Positions 32,120 to 41,185 of a stretch of DNA of 64,000 nucleotides are shown here, in pieces (within the stretch, counting starts at the first letter, position 1; each line of letters opens with the position of its first letter). The position numbers and the translations under genes were made by a program. The stretch lies in assembly GCA_017449675.1 (NCBI GenBank), contig JAFTFG010000007.1, forward strand, positions 1 through 64,000, given 5' to 3'. The notes below the pieces were generated by a model, which saw nothing but the letters and a program-made list of their open reading frames with translations, made no database searches and was not told where the DNA came from. Source of the stretch: Prevotella sp. Its GTDB lineage: Bacteria; Bacteroidota; Bacteroidia; Bacteroidales; Bacteroidaceae.

Positions 32120-33349
32120 CTATAGTTTTCCTTGTTCTCCGAGGTAGGAGTCCTTGAAGCCAAGGAAATAGAGGACACCGTCCAGTCCGATGGTGTTGAT
32201 GCTCTGTTTGGCATTGGCCACTACACGAGGTTTGGCGTGGAAAGCAATACCCAGTCCAGCCTCCGAGATCATCGGCAGGTCGTTAGCACCGTCGCCGACG
32301 GCAATAGTCTGGGCAAGGTTCACCTTCTCCACTTGGGCTATAAGTTTCAATAACTCTGCCTTGCGATGTCCATCGACAATCTCTCCCACATAGCGCCCCG
32401 TCAGTTTCCCGTCCTCACCGATCTCCAGTTCGTTGGCATAAACATAATCGATGCCGTACCGCCGTTGCAGGTATTCGCCGAAAAAGGTGAAACCGCCACT
32501 GAGAATCGCAATCTTATAGCCACAGGTCTTAAGGATATTCATGAGGCGGTCAACACCCTCTGTGATGGGCAGGTGTTCGGCAATATCCCGCATGACACTC
32601 ACATCGAGTCCTTTGAGTAGGCTGACACGACGAGTGAAACTCTCCTTGAAATCAATCTCGCCACGCATGGCACTCTCCGTGATGGCACGAACCTCTGCTC
32701 CTACACCGTTCCGCTCCGCCAGTTCATCAATGCACTCCGTCTGGATAAGTGTTGAGTCCATATCGAAACAGATCAGTCGGCGCATACGACGGAACATATC
32801 ATCACGCTGGAAAGAGAAGTCTATCTCCATCTCCTGGGACAGACGCATGAGTTTCGACTGCATCTCCTGGCGGTCGCGCGGTTCTCCACGCAGTGAGAAC
32901 TCGATACAGGCACGGACATGTTTGCCGGGGTTCTTGATACTCTTACGTCCTGTGAGACGCAGAATAGAGTCGATATTCAGTCCTTGGTCTGCGATGATAC
33001 GGGTGGCAGCCTCTATCTGGCGCGCCTCCAACTGTCGCCCCATGACCATGAGGATATAACGGTTCTTACCTTGATGACCTACCCAATCCTCATATTCGTC
33101 GTCAGAGATGGGCGAGAAACCGATGTTGACCCCCAACTCTGTGGCTTTGAACAGCAGTTCCTTCATGGCCAATCCGGAATTCATTTCATCCATGCGGATG
33201 AGAATACCCAGAGAAAGGGTAGAATGGATATCCGCCTGTCCGATGTCTAATATCTGAGCATCGAACTTGGCAAGGATATTCATGACACTTGCAGTGAGTC
33301 CGGGACGGTCTTGACCCGTGATGCTGACTAGGATTTGCTCTTCTTTCAT
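32120..33349 (-). CDS. serB: Phosphoserine phosphatase with ACT-type sensor domain
   Basis: 409 residues. Residues about 1-180 hold two ACT-like repeats (VSITGQDRPGLTASVMNI). The HAD domain follows with motif I CFDMDSTLI, motif II ILSGGF and motif IV VGDGANDLPMI. It makes L-serine from phosphoserine. The ACT region may sense serine, as in other long SerB proteins. It is in a minus-strand run with the S9 peptidase and purD. Confidence 0.94.
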   Translation of the reverse strand: MKEEQILVSITGQDRPGLTASVMNILAKFDAQILDIGQADIHSTLSLGILIRMDEMNSGLAMKELLFKATELGVNIGFSPISDDEYEDWVGHQGKNRYILMVMGRQLEARQIEAATRIIADQGLNIDSILRLTGRKSIKNPGKHVRACIEFSLRGEPRDRQEMQSKLMRLSQEMEIDFSFQRDDMFRRMRRLICFDMDSTLIQTECIDELAERNGVGAEVRAITESAMRGEIDFKESFTRRVSLLKGLDVSVMRDIAEHLPITEGVDRLMNILKTCGYKIAILSGGFTFFGEYLQRRYGIDYVYANELEIGEDGKLTGRYVGEIVDGHRKAELLKLIAQVEKVNLAQTIAVGDGANDLPMISEAGLGIAFHAKPRVVANAKQSINTIGLDGVLYFLGFKDSYLGEQGKL

Positions 33350-33391
33350 ACTTTTTTCTGGTCTTTCTCGTTGTTCTAGTGAAACTAGTAA

Positions 33392-35536
33392 CTACTTTAG
33401 GTAGTCTTCAAAATATTGCGTGATACGCTCGTGAAGATGTACACTGGCATGCCCTCGCATGTTATGTAACTCACCGGGATAGGCAAAAAAGTCCGGTTGG
33501 GTGCCGGCTTTGACACAGGCATCAAGGAAAGATAAACAATGTTGAGGCACCACTGTATTGTCGTTATATCCCGTGATAATCTGTAATTTCCCTTTTAGGT
33601 CCTTCGCCTTAGAGAGTAAGGAGGTCTTGGCATAGCCTTCAGGATTTGTCTGGGGCGTGTCCATATAACGTTCGCCATACATCACCTCATACCATTTCCA
33701 GTCTATGACAGGACCACCGGCCACACCAACCTTGAAGACATCGGGGTAGTTGGTCATCAGGGAGATCGTCATGAATCCCCCGAACGACCAGCCATGTACT
33801 CCCAGGCGGTCTATGTCGACATAAGGGAGGGTGCGCAGATAGTCTACTCCCTTCATCTGGTCTTGCATCTCTATCTGTCCCAGTTGACGGAAGGTGGCTT
33901 GCTCAAAGGCCAGTCCACGGTTTTCAGAACCTCGGTTGTCGAGGATGAAGATGATATAGCCTTTTTGTGCCATATATGTCTCCCACGAACGGCTATACCA
34001 GTGCCATGCAGCCTCGACGTTATGAGCATGTGGCCCGCCATAGACATAAATCACAGTGGGGTATTTCTTCGTAGCATCGAAGTCGTATGGTTTCACCATT
34101 CGGTAATACAAGTCCGTCACACCGTCAGCCGCTTTGATCGTACCATTCTCGAAGATAGGTTGACGATAGCCTTTCCAAGGGTCTTTAGCAGTCAGCAGCC
34201 GTTGTGTTTTGGCAGTCTTGACATTGACTAAGTCAATGTTACGGGGGACATCAGGTTCCGTATATTTATCGTAGAACCATGTACCATTCTCCGAGAGTAC
34301 CGCATGATGGGAGCCGTGACCATTATCCAATAAGGTGCGTTTGCCTGTTCTGGTATCAAGGCTATAGATATTGCGTTGTAGGGGGTGTCTCTCATTGGAA
34401 GCGATGATAATGCTTTTCTGTTGCTCATTGAAGCCCAAGACCTCCTGTATGACAAAATGGCCGCTGGTAAGTTGTCTGATCAACTGTCCCTCTTTGCTAT
34501 ATAAATAGAGGTGGTTGTAACCATCGCGCTGACTCTGCATCAAAAACGTATTGCAGTCCCAAGGTAGGAAACAGATGGGATGCAGGGGTTCTACATATTT
34601 GTCGCTGGTCTCCCGATAGAGTGTTGCCGTCTGTTCACCTGTTGTGACATCATAACTGACGAGACGGCAGTCGTTTTGATCACGGTTCAGTTCAAACAGG
34701 TAGATGGTCTTGGAGTCTGGACTCCAGGAAATATTAGTGAGGTAGGGGACTGCGGCGGATACACTGTCGCCACACACGGATCCTAATGGAGTTTTGAGGT
34801 AGATGGTCTTTCTTGACGGTAAGTCATAGATGCCTATCGTTACTATATGGGTTGTCTCACCGGCCATTGGGTATTTGTCGGGCTCATGAGAGGCAATACG
34901 TGAAAAGATATCTACCTGTGGATAATCTGTAACCATCGATTGGTCCATCCGATAGAATGCCAGTCGTTGACCGTCAGGACTCCAGAAGGTACCTTTTTCA
35001 ATACCGAACTCATTGCGATGGACGCTCTGACCGTAGACAATCTCACGACAACCGTCTGTTGTCAGTTGGCTTTCCTTATTGTTTGCATCACGAATGTATA
35101 ATTGGTGGTCCTTGACGTAGGCCACTGCTCTGGATGACTTGTTCCAGTCAGCATTTGTCTCTCCCTCACATGTCTGAGTCCATGTGATCTGTTTTTTCTT
35201 CCAGTCATAGAGAATCCGTCGCTTGCTATTCTTCAGAAGTACGAGTGTCTCGTTGGCATAGGGATATTGGGCGGCATACGCAGAATGGAAGTCCTTGCCG
35301 ATATCCTGGAGGGTGAATACCATCTGCTTTGTTCCTTTCGCATCATAGGTACCTCCCTCTTCCGCCTCTTGGTACATCAACCGATCGCCCCACCATGTTA
35401 ACCACAGGTTCTCGGGTTGCAGGTTACGGTAGTTTGTGCCACCAAAGTTAAGGTCTTCTAGCGTAAACAGTTTGTCTTGGGCCATCACGGAGAGGGTTAG
35501 GGATAACAACAGGAGAATGCCTTTAGTCTTCGTCAT
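33392..35536 (-). CDS. Dipeptidyl/prolyl oligopeptidase (S9 family, DPP IV-like)
   Basis: 714 residues with a signal peptide (MTKTKGILLLLSLTLSVMAQ). An eight-bladed propeller part (DPPIV_N) lies at about 80-430, with GTFWSPDGQRLAFYRMDQS. The catalytic domain has Ser in VHGWSFGGFMTI, Asp in ITGYNDNTVVP and His in GELHNMRGH. It removes Xaa-Pro dipeptides or tripeptides in the periplasm, which fits peptide-fed Prevotella. The start overlaps the end of the methyltransferase gene by 14 bp. Confidence 0.93.
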   Translation of the reverse strand: MTKTKGILLLLSLTLSVMAQDKLFTLEDLNFGGTNYRNLQPENLWLTWWGDRLMYQEAEEGGTYDAKGTKQMVFTLQDIGKDFHSAYAAQYPYANETLVLLKNSKRRILYDWKKKQITWTQTCEGETNADWNKSSRAVAYVKDHQLYIRDANNKESQLTTDGCREIVYGQSVHRNEFGIEKGTFWSPDGQRLAFYRMDQSMVTDYPQVDIFSRIASHEPDKYPMAGETTHIVTIGIYDLPSRKTIYLKTPLGSVCGDSVSAAVPYLTNISWSPDSKTIYLFELNRDQNDCRLVSYDVTTGEQTATLYRETSDKYVEPLHPICFLPWDCNTFLMQSQRDGYNHLYLYSKEGQLIRQLTSGHFVIQEVLGFNEQQKSIIIASNERHPLQRNIYSLDTRTGKRTLLDNGHGSHHAVLSENGTWFYDKYTEPDVPRNIDLVNVKTAKTQRLLTAKDPWKGYRQPIFENGTIKAADGVTDLYYRMVKPYDFDATKKYPTVIYVYGGPHAHNVEAAWHWYSRSWETYMAQKGYIIFILDNRGSENRGLAFEQATFRQLGQIEMQDQMKGVDYLRTLPYVDIDRLGVHGWSFGGFMTISLMTNYPDVFKVGVAGGPVIDWKWYEVMYGERYMDTPQTNPEGYAKTSLLSKAKDLKGKLQIITGYNDNTVVPQHCLSFLDACVKAGTQPDFFAYPGELHNMRGHASVHLHERITQYFEDYLK

Positions 35537-36962
35537 GATTGAACCTCCTTTTCTTATCGAAATTGCGTCCGTTCTTAAAAGGTTTTCTGGAATCCTTGGA
35601 TAGTCTGGAGTCTCTAGGATATCTCGTCTCCCTAGTTTCTCTAGGCTTTCTAGGTTCTTTCTTTTCTAAAGAACGGAACTTAAAGGAACGGATATCGGCC
35701 TCTTCGTTCTCTTCTTGCTCTTCCAACCGTTTCTTAAACTCACGCTCTCTCTTAAAGCGATGCTTTTCTGCCATCTGGCGCTTTTCCTCTTCCGTCTTGA
35801 CACTACCTCCTTCCTCCCGGAAGATACGCATTTTACCATCAAACATCTGGTATTTGCGGAATTCGCATTCCAGACTTCCATTATATAAAGGAATCTTGAT
35901 AGAGGGTTTCAGACCTATCTGATCAAAGCACTCCTCGCGGTAAGAGAGTATCCAGGCATCATTACCGATAAACTGGTGCTTCAGTCGCTCACCAATCATT
36001 TTATAGGTTCCCAAAAGGTCAGGTGTGGAGATTCGCTCTCCATAGGGCGGATTGGTGACCATGATGCTTTTTTCCTTGGGTTGCGTGAAATCCTTGAAGT
36101 CACGTTGTTCCACCGTGATGTCACTCGTTAAACCGGCTGCACGGGTATTCAGGCGGGCTGTGTTGACTGCCTTGATGTCAATGTCATAGCCATAGATATG
36201 GTGCTTGAAGTCCCGTTCCTGTGAGTCGTCATTGTATATCTTGTCAAATAACTCAGCATCAAAGTCCTTCCATTTTTCAAAAGCGAATTCCTTACGGAAC
36301 AGACCTGGAGCCATGTTGCGGGCAATAAGGGCGGCCTCAATCAATAGCGTACCACTACCGCACATCGGGTCAATGAAGTCTGATTCTCCATGCCATCCTG
36401 TCATTAAAATCATGCCAGCCGCTAAAACTTCATTCAGAGGGGCTTCTACTGACTCCTGTCGATAGCCACGACGATGTAATGACTCTCCGCTAGAGTCTAA
36501 TGATAGGGTGCAGCGGTCTTCTGCAATATGGATATTCAGGCGGATGTCCGGATTCGTGACAGAGATATTTGGACGCTTACCCGTCTTTTCACGAAATTGG
36601 TCGACGATGGCATCCTTTACTTTATAAGCGACAAACTTTGAGTGGCGGAACTCTTCTGAGAAGACTACGGCATCTACGGCAAAAGTGGTGTCCAGTTCCA
36701 GATATTGTGTCCAGTCTACAGCCTTAACACCTTCGTAAACGTCATCTGCCGAGAGTGCCTTGAAATGCTTGATAGGTTTTAATATGCGAATAGCGGTATG
36801 CAACTGGAAGTTGGCACGGTACATCATTTCTTTGTCTCCGCTGAAGGAAACCATGCGGCGTCCTATCTGTACATTTTCCGCACCCAGTTGTGTCAGTTCT
36901 TTCGCTAAGACAGGCTCCAGACCCATGAAAGTCTTGGCGATGATTTCAAAATCTTGTGTCAT
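35523..36962 (-). CDS. THUMP-domain rRNA methyltransferase (RlmL-like) with a basic tail
   Basis: 479 residues from ATG 36962 (MTQDFEIIAKTFMG); the frame to 37013 crosses the promoter. A THUMP RNA-binding domain lies at about 45-150. The methyltransferase has FIDPMCGSGTLLIEAALIAR and the N2-guanine/adenine motif MVTNPPYGERIS. The last about 90 residues are a low-complexity run of Arg, Lys, Glu and Asp (KKEPRKPRETRETR, KPFKNGRNFDKKRRF). They should bind RNA and are absent from the basic family. It methylates 23S rRNA guanine. Promoter: 36986-36993. Confidence 0.9.
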   Translation of the reverse strand: MTQDFEIIAKTFMGLEPVLAKELTQLGAENVQIGRRMVSFSGDKEMMYRANFQLHTAIRILKPIKHFKALSADDVYEGVKAVDWTQYLELDTTFAVDAVVFSEEFRHSKFVAYKVKDAIVDQFREKTGKRPNISVTNPDIRLNIHIAEDRCTLSLDSSGESLHRRGYRQESVEAPLNEVLAAGMILMTGWHGESDFIDPMCGSGTLLIEAALIARNMAPGLFRKEFAFEKWKDFDAELFDKIYNDDSQERDFKHHIYGYDIDIKAVNTARLNTRAAGLTSDITVEQRDFKDFTQPKEKSIMVTNPPYGERISTPDLLGTYKMIGERLKHQFIGNDAWILSYREECFDQIGLKPSIKIPLYNGSLECEFRKYQMFDGKMRIFREEGGSVKTEEEKRQMAEKHRFKREREFKKRLEEQEENEEADIRSFKFRSLEKKEPRKPRETRETRYPRDSRLSKDSRKPFKNGRNFDKKRRFNHDED

Positions 36963-36985
36963 GATGTCTTTATTAAAATATGTTG

Positions 36986-36993
36986 CAAAAGTA
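36986..36993 (-). promoter_or_regulatory. -7 element (TACTTTTG) for the methyltransferase-to-purD transcript
   Basis: It lies 23 bp before ATG 36962 on the minus strand. The divergent kinase promoter is at 37056; ATTCAGA/TCTGAAT arms (37021-37027 and 37041-37047) lie between them. Confidence 0.65.
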
Positions 36994-37055
36994 CGAATAA
37001 ATGAGCAAAGCACAAAATAAATTCAGATTTATTTCATTATTCTGAATCTTTTGTG

Positions 37056-37063
37056 TAATTTTG
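37056..37063 (+). promoter_or_regulatory. -7 element (TAATTTTG) of the kinase-inositol operon
   Basis: It lies 30 bp before ATG 37094 and divergent from the methyltransferase. Confidence 0.65.
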
Positions 37064-37093
37064 CCACCAAACAATTAAAACAAACGAATTACA

Positions 37094-38353
37094 ATGACAG
37101 GTTGGACGTGTTTACTCTTGGTGGATGGCAGTACTTTGATGAGGCTTGACATTCTGGCTTGGGTAGTGGGTATCCCTATCGTTGTAGCACTGCTTGTTCT
37201 GCTGGTCTACCAGTTCCGACAGTATTGTCTGTTGAAAGAAGAATTGGCTCAGTTGGGCAAGATGAAACGACATAATATCGAGTATGAACTGGTATTGAAA
37301 GCCATGAAGTTGTCAACTTGGCGTGTCGATGTCCCAATGGAGGTGATTACTTTTGAGAGTGACTATCGGGATAAGACAGATAATTTTGTTCCTCCGCCTG
37401 GTTCACCGATAGACATTATGTATAATTTGGTGCATGCCGATGACAGGGAGCGTGTTAAAAGAGAAATGTCAGCCTTGATGGTTGGTAAGGCGGAAGATTT
37501 CCATCAGCAATATCAGATGCAAGTACCTCAATCCTCCAAAACATATTGGATAGAGACCTTTGCGACAATTGATAAGCGTGGTATAGATGGTAAACCTTTG
37601 ACCATTGTGGGGACTACTATGCGTATTGATGATCAGAAAGAAATAGAACGTGCCTTGATAGAAGCCCGTAACCATGCGGAGGAGAGTGACCGCCTTAAAT
37701 CTGCTTTCTTGGCTAATATCACCCATGAGGTACGTACTCCTCTGAATGCCATAGTAGGCTTTAGCCAGGTCTTGCCGATGGCTCAAAGTGAAGAAGAACG
37801 GAATCAGTTGATTAAGTTGATCAACCAGAATAATGCCCATCTACTCAGATTATTTGATGATATGATGAACATCTCCAGATTGGAGGCGGGTAATGGTGGC
37901 GAGATTGTTAAAGAAGATTTTGACGTATTACCGTTGTTGCGTGAACTGATGGATAAATATCTGTCAGTATGTATGGATAAGGGCGTGACCGTTGCTGTCG
38001 ATGACGCTGCTGAGGACAGGATGATTCGGACGGATCGTGACCGTTTGAAAGAAATTCTGAACCAGTATATGAATAATGCGGTTAAGTTCACGGAATCAGG
38101 TAGTATTACGATTGGTTATGACAAAAATCCGGCAAGTATCAGATTGTGGGTTCGTGATACAGGAAAGGGCATCCCTGCTGACAAGTGTAACGAGCATCTG
38201 TTTGAGCGGTTTGTGAAAGTAGATGACTTTGTTGCAGGAACAGGTCTTGGTCTGAGTATCTGTCGGAGTCTTGCTGATTCTTTGGGAGGAACAGTCGGAG
38301 TGGAGTCTGTATTCGAGCAAGGATCCACTTTCTGGGTCGAACTTCCATCCTAA
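37094..38353 (+). CDS. PAS-type sensor histidine kinase
   Basis: 419 residues. One membrane segment lies at about 21-42 (ILAWVVGIPIVVALLVLLVY) and a PAS-like domain at about 65-185 (STWRVDVPMEVITFE, MRIDDQKEIERAL). The phospho-acceptor His is at about 211 in NITHEVRTPLNAIVGFSQ. The ATPase boxes are NQYMNNAVKFT, DTGKGIPADK and GTGLGLSICRS. With almost no periplasmic part it should sense a cytosolic or membrane signal. It heads the run that leads to the inositol genes, and the LuxR-type regulator at 45443 closes it, so they may be a pair. ATG 37139 is an alternative start. Confidence 0.88.
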   Translation: MTGWTCLLLVDGSTLMRLDILAWVVGIPIVVALLVLLVYQFRQYCLLKEELAQLGKMKRHNIEYELVLKAMKLSTWRVDVPMEVITFESDYRDKTDNFVPPPGSPIDIMYNLVHADDRERVKREMSALMVGKAEDFHQQYQMQVPQSSKTYWIETFATIDKRGIDGKPLTIVGTTMRIDDQKEIERALIEARNHAEESDRLKSAFLANITHEVRTPLNAIVGFSQVLPMAQSEEERNQLIKLINQNNAHLLRLFDDMMNISRLEAGNGGEIVKEDFDVLPLLRELMDKYLSVCMDKGVTVAVDDAAEDRMIRTDRDRLKEILNQYMNNAVKFTESGSITIGYDKNPASIRLWVRDTGKGIPADKCNEHLFERFVKVDDFVAGTGLGLSICRSLADSLGGTVGVESVFEQGSTFWVELPS

Positions 38354-38368
38354 GGTGTTGTGAGAACT

Positions 38369-39181
38369 ATGTATAAGATGACCATTGGCTTGATTCAGCG
38401 TGCTGCCGTTTTTTCTCCGAATAATGTTGAGAATGATCGGGCGATATTGGAATGCGTGTCTCGTGAACTGAAAGGGGAGGACTATCGTATTCTTCAAATG
38501 TCGGAAGAAGAACTGGAAATCGCTTTTGAGGCAGATGTCTATGTGTCGATGGGTCGTGATGAGCATACGTTGCTTTTTCTTGCTGATCAAAAGGCAAAGC
38601 GGAAACTAGTGGTCAATACACCAGAAGGGGTTGACCTTTGTAATCATCGAGCCTCACAGATGCAACTCTTAGAATATCATGGCTTTCCTGTCGCTCCGTT
38701 AGAGGGTACAGAGGGCTATTGGGTTAAACGGGGCGATGGCCCTTCTGAACTCAAGGAGGATGTCGCTTTCGCTGCGACTAAGGCTGAGGCAGTTACTCTG
38801 CAAGAGAAAATGTCACTGAGGGGTATTTCTGCCTTTGATGTGAGGGCTCATGTGACAGGCGATCTGGTGAAGTTCTATGGTGTGTGTGGTACGACATTCT
38901 TTCGTTATTATTATCCCAGTGCCGATGGGCATACGAAATTTGGTCATGAAACAAGAAACGGGCATCCTGCTCATTATTCTTTTGATGAGGATATGTTCCG
39001 TGAGACCGTTACTCATGCTGCTGCTCTTCTACAGATTGAAGTGTATGGTGGAGATGCTGTCGTCCGCCCGGACGGAAGTTTCGTCTTAATCGATGTAAAC
39101 GATTGGCCAAGTTTCTCCAGATGTCGGGACGAGGCTGCACAGGCTATTGTTGAACGACTGGATCAGTTAATGAAGCATTAA
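38369..39181 (+). CDS. ATP-grasp-like protein of unknown function
   Basis: 270 residues from ATG 38369; GTG 38360 and ATG 38378 are alternatives. The C-terminal ends of an ATP-grasp fold are readable: VEVYGGDAVVRPDG type segment (IEVYGGDAVVRPDGSFVLID) followed by VNDWPSFSRCRDEAA, with metal-binding Asp and Asn. The phosphate loop is weak. It resembles RimK/inositol-kinase-like ligases of the ITPK1 fold rather than amino-acid ligases. It lies 15 bp after the kinase and 2 bp before the HAD gene. A role on inositol or another polyol is possible, but inferred only from context. Confidence 0.65.
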   Translation: MYKMTIGLIQRAAVFSPNNVENDRAILECVSRELKGEDYRILQMSEEELEIAFEADVYVSMGRDEHTLLFLADQKAKRKLVVNTPEGVDLCNHRASQMQLLEYHGFPVAPLEGTEGYWVKRGDGPSELKEDVAFAATKAEAVTLQEKMSLRGISAFDVRAHVTGDLVKFYGVCGTTFFRYYYPSADGHTKFGHETRNGHPAHYSFDEDMFRETVTHAAALLQIEVYGGDAVVRPDGSFVLIDVNDWPSFSRCRDEAAQAIVERLDQLMKH

Positions 39182-39183
39182 TA

Positions 39184-39891
39184 ATGATGGGATATACAAA
39201 TATCAAAGGCACAAAGGCCTTTATCTTTGATTATGGTGGTACGCTGGATTCTGGAGGCAACCACTGGGGGAAGGTCCTTTGGCATTCCTATGTCGCTATG
39301 GGCGTACCTGTCACGGAAGAGCGTTTTAGGGATGCTTATGTGTATACGGAGCGTATGTTGGACAAACAACAGATTATTGGGCGAGACTTTACGTTCTATC
39401 AGACATTAGATGCTAAGATACGGATAGAACTTGAATATCTCGGAATGACATCCTATCATTCGCAGTTGCTGGAAAACGTATACCGGCAAGTAGTGAGAAA
39501 TACTGATCAGAGTAGGCAGGTGCTACACCAACTGAAGAAATATTATCCTATTGTTTTAGTAAGTAATTTCTATGGCAACCTTATGACCGTCACAGAGGAG
39601 TTCGGCTTGTCTGACTGTTTTGATGCTGTCATAGACTCTGCCGTAGTGGGGGTGCGAAAGCCCGATCCTCAGATTTTCTCCTTGGGAGTGGAGGCTTTAG
39701 GTCTGGCTGCTCATGAGATAACTGTCGTAGGCGACAGTATTAAGAAGGATATTCTGCCCGCTCAGCAGGTGGGGTGCCATACGATATGGATTCGAGGAGA
39801 ACAATGGTTAGACCTTCCTGTTGATGAGACGATACCGGATGTAATCATTCATAATATAAAACAATTAGAACAACTATATGAGACAAATTAA
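39184..39891 (+). CDS. HAD-family phosphatase
   Basis: 235 residues. Motif I reads IFDYGGTLDS, with the nucleophile Asp but Gly in place of the usual second Asp, as in some HAD subfamilies. Motif II is VLVSNFYG, Lys is in GVRKPDPQIF and motif IV is VVGDSIKKDILPA. A helical cap lies between about 25 and 100. Overlap with the inositol synthase gene is 14 bp. It may dephosphorylate an inositol phosphate or lipid phosphate of the pathway; the substrate is inferred from neighbours. Confidence 0.85.
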   Translation: MMGYTNIKGTKAFIFDYGGTLDSGGNHWGKVLWHSYVAMGVPVTEERFRDAYVYTERMLDKQQIIGRDFTFYQTLDAKIRIELEYLGMTSYHSQLLENVYRQVVRNTDQSRQVLHQLKKYYPIVLVSNFYGNLMTVTEEFGLSDCFDAVIDSAVVGVRKPDPQIFSLGVEALGLAAHEITVVGDSIKKDILPAQQVGCHTIWIRGEQWLDLPVDETIPDVIIHNIKQLEQLYETN

Positions 39892-41185
39892 TGTTAAACC
39901 AACTGACGATAAACTGGGAATCATGATTGTCGGATGTGGTGCTGTTGCCACGACATTCATGACAGGGGTGCTGATGGCTCGGCAGGGTCTAGCCAAACCG
40001 ATTGGCGCATTTACTCAATATGGTAAGATACGAGTGGGAAGGGGGGCGGAGAAACGCTATCTTCCGGTTTCAGAGATTGTACCAATAGCATCTTTGGACG
40101 ATATTGTGTTCGGCACTTGGGATGTCTATCCACAGAATGCCTATCAGGCAACTATGTATGCTGCAGTATTGCAAGAAAAGGATATTGCCCCTGTTCGGAA
40201 GGAACTGGAAAAAATAGTACCTATGAAGGCGGCTTTCGATAAGAATTACGCCAAACGGTTGGCTGGTGATCATGTCAAGGATTGTAAGACTCGCTGGGAG
40301 ATGGTGGAACGGTTGCGTGAGGATATCCGTCGTTTTAAGGAAGAGAAGAAATGCCGCCGTGTCGTCGTCTTATGGGCGGCTTCCACAGAAATTTATGTTC
40401 CTGTGGACGAGAAGGTTCATGGTCGTTTGGAAACATTGGAACGAGCCATGAAGATGGATGATCGGGAGCATATCGCACCTTCTATGTGTTATGCCTATGC
40501 TGCTCTCGTGGAAGGATGTCCTTTCATCATGGGTGCTCCTAATACAACAGTTGATATTCCAGCGATGTGGGAACTGGCTGAGAAAATGAAAATGCCGATT
40601 GCCGGTAAGGATTTTAAGACAGGACAGACTTTGGTGAAATCTGGTTTTGCCCCCATTATTGGAGTACGTAATCTGGGATTGAGCGGTTGGTTCTCTACCA
40701 ATATCCTGGGTAACCGTGACGGTCTGGTGCTGGATGAGCCGGCAAACTTCCATACAAAGGAGGTATCGAAACTGTCTACCCTGGAAACGATTCTCAAGGC
40801 AGATGATCAGCCAGAACTGTATCAGGATTATTATCATAAGGTACGTATCAATTACTATCCTCCTCGTAATGACAATAAGGAGAGTTGGGACAATGTGGAT
40901 ATCTTCGGATGGATGAATTATCCCATGCAGATTAAGATTAACTTTCTCTGTAGAGACTCCATCCTAGCCGCTCCGGTATGTCTGGATTTATGCTTGTTGT
41001 GTGATTTGGCTGCGCGTGCAGGGCGATATGGCATACAACGATTCCTGAGTTTTTTCCTCAAGAGCCCGATGCATGACTATACGCAAGGTGAAGAGCCTGT
41101 CAATAATCTCTACCAACAATACACCATCTTGAAGAATGCCATCCGGGAGATGGGTGGATACGAGGCTGATGAAGAGATTGACTAG
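39878..41185 (+). CDS. myo-inositol-1(3)-phosphate synthase
   Basis: 435 residues. The NAD-binding loop is GIMIVGCGAVATTFMTG. The catalytic domain shows VLWAASTEIY, SMCYAYAALVEGCPFIMGAP, the invariant PIAGKDFKTGQTLVKS and NYYPPRNDNKESWDNVDIFG. It converts glucose-6-phosphate to inositol phosphate in the cytosol, the committed step of inositol lipids. Gene order HAD-MIPS-DUF5686-nucleotidyltransferase-CDP-alcohol transferase supports lipid synthesis. A MIPS of this type is the key gene of the B. thetaiotaomicron inositol-lipid cluster. Confidence 0.93.
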   Translation: MRQINVKPTDDKLGIMIVGCGAVATTFMTGVLMARQGLAKPIGAFTQYGKIRVGRGAEKRYLPVSEIVPIASLDDIVFGTWDVYPQNAYQATMYAAVLQEKDIAPVRKELEKIVPMKAAFDKNYAKRLAGDHVKDCKTRWEMVERLREDIRRFKEEKKCRRVVVLWAASTEIYVPVDEKVHGRLETLERAMKMDDREHIAPSMCYAYAALVEGCPFIMGAPNTTVDIPAMWELAEKMKMPIAGKDFKTGQTLVKSGFAPIIGVRNLGLSGWFSTNILGNRDGLVLDEPANFHTKEVSKLSTLETILKADDQPELYQDYYHKVRINYYPPRNDNKESWDNVDIFGWMNYPMQIKINFLCRDSILAAPVCLDLCLLCDLAARAGRYGIQRFLSFFLKSPMHDYTQGEEPVNNLYQQYTILKNAIREMGGYEADEEID

